Of a stretch of DNA of 64,000 nt, positions 7,746 through 14,627 are shown in pieces. Numbering within the stretch: position 1 is the stretch's first letter; every line of letters starts with the position of its first letter. A program made the translations under genes and the position numbers. This stretch comes from an uncultured Bacteroidales bacterium (GTDB lineage: Bacteria; Bacteroidota; Bacteroidia; Bacteroidales; UBA11471), in assembly GCA_944325415.1 (NCBI GenBank), contig CALUZW010000012.1:1-64000 (forward strand). Direction: 5' to 3'. The notes below the pieces were generated by a model. It did not search any database, was not told the origin of the DNA, and saw only the letters and a list, made by a program, of their open reading frames with translations.

Positions 7746-9185
7746 TTACATGTTCTCGGGAACACTGTTGTAAACTTTCTCTTTTTTCAGCCTGGGGTCT
7801 TTGCCCAAGGGTATGGAGAGACCGAAGTTGATGTTTGCAGCCAATTCTCCAAGAGGAATGAAGTCGGGCGTTACCCGCATGGTCGATATGTCGGCACCGA
7901 TAAAAAGTGGACCGAAGTTGAGAACGGCACCGAAAGAGTTGGCCAGGTTTGATACCGTTCCGTTAATACCAAGCATAAACCATCTGAAAGGTTTGAGGTT
8001 GAGACTGCCCATGAGCGATGTGTGGGTATTGTTTTTGTAAAAGCGTGTGGTCGAGAGAAGACCTACCGATATATGATTATGCAACAACTGGTATTCGGCT
8101 CCGAATGTGAGGGTCGGATTAAGCCATGTCATGCGCTTCTCCGGGGCATCTCCTTCTCTGAACTCAATCAGGGCTTTGAGGTCGTCGGTCAGTTCGTCGA
8201 CCTGGTCGTCGAATACATTTTGAGATTCTCCGTTTTCGTCGGAATAGTCATCGCTGCCGATGCCGGTGAATCCGTCGTAGATGACCTCGCCCTCAGGGGT
8301 AACACCTTTCAGGTTTTTGTTCCAGGAGATAAATCCTATATCGGTAATGGCCATGGATACGATGAGGTTTTCGATGGGCGAGTAGGTAACACCCAGGTCG
8401 ATGCCTGCACCGCCGCCGGCGAGGCCGAGGTTATTGGTGTTGAAATCAAAGCCCGATATTTCTCCGGTTTCTTCGTCGATTTCAAGTTGGGCTCCGGCAC
8501 AAGACATGTCGACGACGCCGTAGCTCTCGATTTTCCATTGCTCTTCGCTCATGGTGAGGGTCAGCCGTTCAAAGTGAGCGTCGGCCTGGGCACCGCCGAG
8601 CAAGGCTTTCAGTTTGGCACCCACTGTCCATTGGTCGTTGATGTGGTGGGCGTGCCCCAGAGCGATTTCTACATAAGCGTCGGCGTAGGCCGATATATCT
8701 TTCAGGTCGTATTGGGTGACGGCACCTTCTTCACTTCCGTTTTTCAGGAAGCGGAAGAGGTCGCCCGGCAATGCCATGGATATGCTGCTGTGCAGGGAGA
8801 TGTCGAATGAGTTGAAGCCGTTCCACTTGTGAAAACCGAAAGAGAGTATCGAAAGGCCAAGATCGGTGTTGAGTACGTTCCGGTTTTTCAACTTCTTGTC
8901 AAATTCTTCGGCCGAGATAGCCGGGCTGAGGAATGTGTTGAGTTTATCTCCCTCGGAAGGATATATAAAGGTCGAATAGTTCAGGTCCGAACTTACGCTC
9001 ATCGATAGGTTGCCCATTGCAGGCAAAGTAAAATATCCTCTCTCAGGAACCAGCGCCGGGTTGAGTTGATGGCGCAACGGCGCACGTTCGAGGAAGTAGG
9101 CATTGCTCAATGGCTGTGCCGTTATTGTCGGAGTAATAATGCAGAGCAGAATGGCTGCCCAAATGTATTTTATATATGATTTCAT
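7746..9185 (-). CDS. DUF5723 family outer-membrane protein
   Basis: The 479-aa product has a signal peptide (1-23, ending TITAQ), a conserved N-terminal region (LNPALVPERGYF, GNLSMSVSSDLNYSTF) and alternating hydrophobic strands through to the C-terminus. This fits the Bacteroidetes DUF5723 family, predicted outer-membrane beta barrels related in outline to PorV/FadL-like proteins. Its function is unknown. It starts 24 bp after the lipoprotein gene that ends at 9210, so the two are probably one transcript. The family call rests on sequence resemblance; the barrel prediction is inference. Confidence 0.8.
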   Translation of the reverse strand: MKSYIKYIWAAILLCIITPTITAQPLSNAYFLERAPLRHQLNPALVPERGYFTLPAMGNLSMSVSSDLNYSTFIYPSEGDKLNTFLSPAISAEEFDKKLKNRNVLNTDLGLSILSFGFHKWNGFNSFDISLHSSISMALPGDLFRFLKNGSEEGAVTQYDLKDISAYADAYVEIALGHAHHINDQWTVGAKLKALLGGAQADAHFERLTLTMSEEQWKIESYGVVDMSCAGAQLEIDEETGEISGFDFNTNNLGLAGGGAGIDLGVTYSPIENLIVSMAITDIGFISWNKNLKGVTPEGEVIYDGFTGIGSDDYSDENGESQNVFDDQVDELTDDLKALIEFREGDAPEKRMTWLNPTLTFGAEYQLLHNHISVGLLSTTRFYKNNTHTSLMGSLNLKPFRWFMLGINGTVSNLANSFGAVLNFGPLFIGADISTMRVTPDFIPLGELAANINFGLSIPLGKDPRLKKEKVYNSVPENM

Positions 9186-9209
9186 AAGATTTTATCGGGT
9201 TATATCGGT

Positions 9210-11195
9210 TTATAAAGAATCCAAGTCCATACTTATTTGGGCAACTCTGGCACTGAGTTTCATTTGCAGGTATTGGGTGCTGCGAAGGGCTCCGCTTTGC
9301 AGTCCTTCGGCCAGGTCTCCTGCCACACTGTATTGCAGATGGGTAAGCGACTTTAAGGCATCTTTTTCTTTTTCGGTGAGTCGTATGATGATTTTCCCGG
9401 TCGAAGCTGTCGGGTCGACGAGGCTCAAATCGGTAGTGCCGGCAATGATTCCTTTTCCGTTCTGGTCGGCGTCGAGAACTTCGAGCCCGATGTTTTTGAG
9501 TATACGGAAGTATTTGGTATTCTCTGCATCGTCGTTGGTGAGTCTTTCGTCGGCCGGCAGATTGTGGTATTCCTGGGCTGATATCTCTTGAAGCGGTGAA
9601 AGAGTAAATTCCAGATTGAGGGGCAGTGTGGTGGCGTAGTTGGCGATGATGGCAGCCTCTTTCATGGTGAGGTCTTTGAAAATATCATCGATACCCCCTT
9701 CTATTTCGGAGAAGCTGATGGCAAAATTTTCTCCAAATTCCAGCGGTACGGTAATGTCGCAGTCGGCCTGCACGAGGCTGCTCTGGTTGTTGAGCAGGGC
9801 GATGTGTACCGATTCTTTATCGGTCTGAGCCGAAAGGCTCGCCTCGATAGATGACGGTATTTGTGTGTTGAGCAGGGCGGGCAGGTCGCCTTGTACCCAG
9901 GTATAGAGGGTGTCGTTGTACCAGAATGTTTTCTTGTCGGCATCGACCCAGTCGGTTGTGGGTGCCTTTTGAGAGATATAGAGGTTGTTTTCCTTGGGTA
10001 TCATGGTCTGGTTGGCTCTGTCGTACGTGGCCTCTTCGATGTAGATGGGGCTGATGACGATAGGTTCCGATGTGATACTTTCGTCGTTTTCATCTTTCGG
10101 CGTTACGGAGAGTGAGGCATTTACCGGTATGCCCATGGGATTGGTGGCGCTGAAACGGATGTAGGGGTTGGCCAGGTCGAGCGTGATGTCGTTGCCTTCG
10201 AGGAAGTCGGGCATGGAACCCAACTCTATGGAGAAGGATTCTTGTGCCGAAGCATCTATGATACCGGTGATGCGGGTGATTTCGAGCTCTTCGATGGCAA
10301 AGTCGGTGCGAACCTGCGGCTGTTGTGCAAGGGTGGTTCCGGGGCCGTTTAGGGCAATGTCGACCGAAGCGTTTCCGTCGAGGGTAAACCGATTGTTGAG
10401 AATGTTGAGAATGTTTTCGCCATTATCGGGAATGAGTTCAAAATTGTTTGACCCGTCGGGTTGTATATCGCCGCCGCACAATCCGTAGATGTCAATTGTA
10501 ATGGAAAATGTTCCCCTTTCGGCTTTTTTGAGGGGAATGGTGAGTTTGTGGTCTTTGACATACAGCGGGTTCCCGTTGTCATCGGTGTCGGTCAGTGTGG
10601 CATCGCCGATATTGCCCGATGCCGAGAGCATCAGCATCTCGGGAAATGCTATCTCCATATCCGATAGTGAGAGTGTGTAGTCGGCCGGACCTTGTGTGGC
10701 AAAGAGCTCGGTCGTGAAAGTGAGTACGGCTCGTTTGGGAGCATCGAACATGATGGTGTCGATGCGTTTTACATCTTCCGAGACAATCAGATTTGACGGG
10801 TCGACAGGTACATCGGCCGACAGCAGGAGCGGAATGGTGGCGTCGTAGGTAATACCGGCCTCGACAGCGGCGGCTATCTCTTCGGAAAGTGCAATTTCCG
10901 TAGGTTCTATGTGGGGCGTAAGTCCGTTGCTGGGGTCGATGATAACACTTCGCATGGCGGCAAATTCGGTTGAAGTCTCTGTCGACTCGGAAATATAATA
11001 GATGCTGTCGTTGTTGATTTTCAGGTTATCATCGGTACTGATGAGCTTGGATAGCGTGAATCTGTCGGTTTCGCCGATGGGAATCGATATTCCGTTTTCG
11101 GCAATCGTTACATTCATGTCGATTTCCTTGTCGTAATCTTTATCTACGCAACCAGTAAAGAAGACAAGTAAACAGGGGATTAGAAGCTTTTTCAT
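9210..11195 (-). CDS. Large uncharacterised lipoprotein
   Basis: The 661-aa product begins with a type II signal peptide whose lipobox is FTGC at about residue 16, followed by VDKDYDKEIDMN, a negatively charged stretch like the lipoprotein export signals that send Bacteroidetes lipoproteins to the surface. The body is mostly beta, with repeated blocks of about 100 residues (SIPIGETDRF, SLSDMEIAFPEM, ITIDIYGLCGGD, TVPLEFGENFAISF), but I recognise no named domain. It precedes the DUF5723 outer-membrane gene by 24 bp, so the pair may form a lipoprotein/barrel complex. Function unknown. Confidence 0.75.
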   Translation of the reverse strand: MKKLLIPCLLVFFTGCVDKDYDKEIDMNVTIAENGISIPIGETDRFTLSKLISTDDNLKINNDSIYYISESTETSTEFAAMRSVIIDPSNGLTPHIEPTEIALSEEIAAAVEAGITYDATIPLLLSADVPVDPSNLIVSEDVKRIDTIMFDAPKRAVLTFTTELFATQGPADYTLSLSDMEIAFPEMLMLSASGNIGDATLTDTDDNGNPLYVKDHKLTIPLKKAERGTFSITIDIYGLCGGDIQPDGSNNFELIPDNGENILNILNNRFTLDGNASVDIALNGPGTTLAQQPQVRTDFAIEELEITRITGIIDASAQESFSIELGSMPDFLEGNDITLDLANPYIRFSATNPMGIPVNASLSVTPKDENDESITSEPIVISPIYIEEATYDRANQTMIPKENNLYISQKAPTTDWVDADKKTFWYNDTLYTWVQGDLPALLNTQIPSSIEASLSAQTDKESVHIALLNNQSSLVQADCDITVPLEFGENFAISFSEIEGGIDDIFKDLTMKEAAIIANYATTLPLNLEFTLSPLQEISAQEYHNLPADERLTNDDAENTKYFRILKNIGLEVLDADQNGKGIIAGTTDLSLVDPTASTGKIIIRLTEKEKDALKSLTHLQYSVAGDLAEGLQSGALRSTQYLQMKLSARVAQISMDLDSL

Positions 11196-11338
11196 AGCCT
11201 GGAAATGTGTGCCTTGTTTTTTTGTTTAAAAATCAATCAATTAAATCTTTTGCAAAGAAAATGCTATTTTCTTTTATGAACAGAAAATTTAATACACGAA
11301 TTCCATTTATTAACATCTTTTATATATTTAGAAATAAA

Positions 11339-11375
11339 ATGGTCTACCGCTTGTTAGACATAGGCGGTAGACCAT
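11339..11375 (-). terminator. Terminator hairpin downstream of the 169-aa membrane protein gene
   Basis: A 12-bp perfect inverted repeat (11339-11350 with 11364-11375) follows the stop at 11395. On the minus strand it is followed by TTTTATTTC; on the plus strand it is followed closely by a long T run (11387-11396), so it could work in both directions. Confidence 0.7.
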
Positions 11376-11394
11376 TTGTTGAAAAATTTTTTTT

Positions 11395-11904
11395 TTAAAT
11401 GATTTGTGCTGCCAATGCTTCGGCCTCATTATCGTGATATTGTTGGGCTTCTCCGACGGCCTGATATTCAAACGGGACAAATTCCATAATCTGTGCCGTA
11501 GCGTATTGTTTGTCGCTGCTGATATAGATGTCGAGTCGTATGTCGGACGATTTGTTGTCGCTTCTTTTTATGTTTTTCAGTTGCTCGAAGTTCTTTTCTT
11601 CGAGAATGTTCTGTACACGTTTCATCTCGCTTTTATTGAAGGTAAGGCGGTGCAACGAAACCTTTTTGCCGCTTTCCCTGCAATAACAGACTTTCTTGCC
11701 CATGAAAAGTTTGATAAGCCCGAAGATACCCAAGGCCACACCGAGCATAAAGAGGCTCATGCTTAGCACAGAGTTTCCGTCGGTGAGCGAGCCGGCATAG
11801 AAGGCTGCGGCTGCGGCGATGACAACGATGATGCCTGTTGTGGAAAGGCTGTTTTTGGAAGTAATATAAGGGTTCTTATTGTTTTGTTTTTGAGTGGTTT
11901 CCAT
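11395..11904 (-). CDS. Small two-helix membrane protein, unknown function
   Basis: The 169-aa protein has a short polar N-terminus rich in Asn and Lys, two transmembrane helices (about 24-40 and 48-66), and a soluble C-terminal domain of about 100 residues starting with KKVCYCRESGKKV, whose two cysteines are close together. There is no signal peptide, and the C-terminal domain is probably cytoplasmic. It stands alone between the lipoprotein operon and the ABC exporter operon. I do not recognise the family. Confidence 0.65.
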   Translation of the reverse strand: METTQKQNNKNPYITSKNSLSTTGIIVVIAAAAAFYAGSLTDGNSVLSMSLFMLGVALGIFGLIKLFMGKKVCYCRESGKKVSLHRLTFNKSEMKRVQNILEEKNFEQLKNIKRSDNKSSDIRLDIYISSDKQYATAQIMEFVPFEYQAVGEAQQYHDNEAEALAAQII

Positions 11905-12046
11905 AGGAGATATGTTTTTTGTTGTGTGAAATGATTGTGGTAAGATATAAATACAAGGTAGGCCGGAGAGCGTATGGGCTTTCCGTCTACGGAGTCTACC
12001 CGTTGGCGAGCGGGCAGTGATTATTGTGAATAAGGAAAAGGTGGGG

Positions 12047-12475
12047 CTACATCAACATTCGACAGAGCATGTAGAAGAAGTAACCGTCGCTGTGCAGCAA
12101 GCTCTGCCGGGTGGCCTGTTGGGCCTCTATGGCTTTGTTGAATGTATGGAACAGTCGGATATGGCGCTGTTGCAATCCGGCCGGAGAGGATGTTTGTTGC
12201 CGGCTTTCGCCGTTACAGGGGTGGAGCGTCGGGTTTTGTTGCAGGAGGCAGGGCTGGGTATCGCCTGCGAGGTATATGGAGCAGGTGTGCTTTTCTTTTG
12301 AAACCCCGTTGTCGAAGTTGTCGGCAAGGACGGTTGTCTCCGGCCTCTCGGTGCCGTAGGACATAAGGGTCTCCTTCGCTCCTGCTCGGGGGGCGAAAAG
12401 GGCTATGAGCAGGGCGGCAAGCAGGCAACCGAGCGATAGCCTGCGGCCGAGCGTTTTCTTGGAGGTAGCCAGCAT
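12047..12475 (-). CDS. Small secreted hypothetical protein coupled to the ABC exporter
   Basis: The 142-aa product has an Arg/Lys-rich start and a hydrophobic segment (about 13-29, LSLGCLLAALLIALFAPRAGA) that reads as a signal peptide or anchor. The mature part has cysteines near 65, 76, 87 and 138. Its ATG overlaps the TGA of the upstream MsbA-like gene by one base, which suggests translational coupling and supports the reading frame. No family is recognised. It could be a periplasmic partner of the exporter or simply a neighbour. Confidence 0.5.
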   Translation of the reverse strand: MLATSKKTLGRRLSLGCLLAALLIALFAPRAGAKETLMSYGTERPETTVLADNFDNGVSKEKHTCSIYLAGDTQPCLLQQNPTLHPCNGESRQQTSSPAGLQQRHIRLFHTFNKAIEAQQATRQSLLHSDGYFFYMLCRMLM

Positions 12476-14301
12476 CAGAATTGTTGCATGTCGACCAGGT
12501 GCTTGTAGTATCCGTTGAGGGCAATCAGCTCGTCGTGGCGGCCCGACTCAACGATATGTCCCTCCTGCATGACGCAGATGAGGTCGGCATCCTTGATGGT
12601 CGACAGCCGGTGGGCGATAACAAGTGTGGTGCGGTTTTTCATCAGGTTTTCGAGTGCCTCCTGTACCAGTCGCTCCGACTCGGTGTCGAGCGCCGAGGTG
12701 GCCTCGTCGAGAATGAGTATCGGCGGGTTTTTGAGAATGGCCCGTGCTATGCTCACGCGTTGTCGCTGACCGCCCGAGAGGCGACAGCCGCGGTCGCCGA
12801 TGGGGGTGTCGTACCCTTGTTCGGTGGCCATGATGAAGTCGTGTGCGTTGGCTATGCGTGCGGCCTCTTCGACCTGCTCCTGTGTAGCGTCGGTTACGCC
12901 GAAAGTAATGTTGTTGTAGAAGGTGTCGTTGAAGAGAATGGCTTCCTGGTTGACGTTGCCCATCATGGCGCGCAGGTCATAGACCTTCATGTCTTTGACG
13001 TTGACCCCGTCGATGAAGATGCCTCCCTTGTTTACGTCGTAGAAGCGGGGCAACAGGTCGGCCATGGTCGACTTGCCCGAGCCCGACTGGCCTACGAGGG
13101 CAACCGTCTGACCCTTCTTGATGGTGAGGTTCACCCCTTTTATAACCCAATCTTCGTTGTATTTGAACCACACGTCGCGGTATTCGATGGCGTGGTTCAG
13201 AGCCACGTCGGTTACCGGTTTTTCGGGGTTCTTTATGGGGTTTTCGGTCGAGAGTATCTTGTCGACGCGCTCCATGGCGGCCAGGCCTCGCTGTATGGTG
13301 TAGGCTGCTTTGGTCAGATCTTTGGCCGGGTTGATGATGCTGTAAAAGATAATCAGGTAGTAGATAAATTCTCCGGCGTTGATGACGCTGTTGCCTTTCA
13401 AGATGAGTGCGCCGCCAAACCACAGCACGATGGCGATGGTGGTGGTGCCCAGAAATTCGCTCATCGGGTGGGCGAGAGCTTGCCGGCGGCCTATGCGGTT
13501 GGTCGTGCGGTAGAATTTGTCGTTGATGTTGGCGAAACGTTGGCTGATGCGGTTTTCGGCATTGAAAGCCTTGATGATGCGCAGTCCGCCGAGAGTCTCT
13601 TCAATCTGGGCCATTATGCTGCCCCACTGCTGTTGGGCATCGAGCGATTTCCGTTTCAGCGATTTTCCCACGCGCCCCATGATATAGCCGGCCAGCGGCA
13701 GCAGTACAAGCACGAAGAGGGTGAGCTGCCAGCTGAGAATAAACATGGTGGTGAGGTAGCTGATGATCATGATGGGGTTCTTGAAGAGCATGTCGAGAGA
13801 GGTCATGATGGAGTTCTCGACTTCGGCCACGTCGCCGGTCATACGCGACATGATGTCGCCCTTGCGCTCGGTGGTGAAAAATCCGATGGGCAGGCTCACC
13901 ACCTTGCGGTACACAAAGTTGCGTATGTCGCGTACTACGCCGCCGCGCAGCGGTATGATGCAGGCCGAACTCAGAAAGCTGGTCATGGTCTTGGCAAAGG
14001 TCATCACGATGAGCCACACGCCCAGCAGCATGAGGGTCCAAATGGCGCCGTGGGTCTTGATTTGTTCCGATACAAACCAGTAGAAGTTGTTGATGAGTAT
14101 GTCTTTCAGGTCGCCCTCGCTCCAAGGAATAAAGGTATAGGAGGCCTCACTCGTCTTGAAAAGAATTTCCAGAATAGGAATGATGAGCATGAAGGAGAAG
14201 ATGCTCAGCAATGTCGAGAGGAGGTTGAAGAAGATATTGAGAATCAGATACCGTTTATAGGGAGGAACAAACCGTAAGAGAAGTTTAAACAGGTCTTTCA
14301 T
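12475..14301 (-). CDS. MsbA-like ABC exporter (fused permease/ATPase)
   Basis: The 608-aa half-transporter has six transmembrane helices in residues 1-330 and an ATPase domain after about 360. Visible motifs are Walker A GQSGSGKST, signature LSGGQRQR, Walker B ILILDEATSAL and the H-loop IAHRLST. It resembles lipid A/lipid flippases (MsbA) and multidrug exporters of type IV fold; the substrate cannot be read from sequence. ATG 14301 is preferred to an in-frame TTG at 14334 because that TTG lies inside the -7 promoter box at 14332-14339. It is the first gene of a two-gene operon with the small secreted protein at 12047-12475. Confidence 0.9.
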   Translation of the reverse strand: MKDLFKLLLRFVPPYKRYLILNIFFNLLSTLLSIFSFMLIIPILEILFKTSEASYTFIPWSEGDLKDILINNFYWFVSEQIKTHGAIWTLMLLGVWLIVMTFAKTMTSFLSSACIIPLRGGVVRDIRNFVYRKVVSLPIGFFTTERKGDIMSRMTGDVAEVENSIMTSLDMLFKNPIMIISYLTTMFILSWQLTLFVLVLLPLAGYIMGRVGKSLKRKSLDAQQQWGSIMAQIEETLGGLRIIKAFNAENRISQRFANINDKFYRTTNRIGRRQALAHPMSEFLGTTTIAIVLWFGGALILKGNSVINAGEFIYYLIIFYSIINPAKDLTKAAYTIQRGLAAMERVDKILSTENPIKNPEKPVTDVALNHAIEYRDVWFKYNEDWVIKGVNLTIKKGQTVALVGQSGSGKSTMADLLPRFYDVNKGGIFIDGVNVKDMKVYDLRAMMGNVNQEAILFNDTFYNNITFGVTDATQEQVEEAARIANAHDFIMATEQGYDTPIGDRGCRLSGGQRQRVSIARAILKNPPILILDEATSALDTESERLVQEALENLMKNRTTLVIAHRLSTIKDADLICVMQEGHIVESGRHDELIALNGYYKHLVDMQQF

Positions 14302-14331
14302 AACGCCGGCGATGTTTTTTCGTTTGCGCGG

Positions 14332-14339
14332 CAAAGATA
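14332..14339 (-). promoter_or_regulatory. -7 promoter box of the MsbA-like operon
   Basis: The minus strand carries a perfect TATCTTTG 30 bases upstream of ATG 14301. The -33 element is only approximate (a T-rich run about 19 bp away). The 15 bases 14332-14346 are identical to those at the promoter at 30135-30149. Confidence 0.65.
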
Positions 14340-14399
14340 CGATAAAATATGCAGGATAAAATTTTTTTGCATTTCTTTTCTCTCCTCTACGGTTCGATG

Positions 14400-14407
14400 T
14401 ACCTTTG
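14400..14407 (+). promoter_or_regulatory. Candidate -7 box of the outer-membrane receptor gene
   Basis: TACCTTTG matches the TAnnTTTG consensus and would give a leader of about 215 nt before the ATG at 14628. No properly spaced TTTG is present upstream, so support is moderate. Confidence 0.5.
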
Positions 14408-14627
14408 CACCTGTTTTTGAGAAGTATTGACGTATGGAAGAAAAACAGTCAAGATGGTATTTATTTTTTATAGGGATATATCGTCCGCTGTCATTTTGAT
14501 TACTCCTGGTAGTCGTGTGTTACCGACTGTTAAATCGAAAGAAAAAGGCGATTCTCTATTAAACCATTTATTTGCGAAGCTGTCAAAGCAACAAAATCGA
14601 AACGATATTTAAGAAATCAATAGCCAA

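Noticed and set aside
12481-14277. A plus-strand open frame of about 598 codons opposite the MsbA-like exporter
   Set aside because: It is antisense to a gene with complete ABC motifs; the translation is compositionally odd and unmatched.
14427-14612. A short frame of 61 codons before the outer-membrane receptor gene
   Set aside because: It needs a TTG start and has no motif; the region is better read as an untranslated leader.
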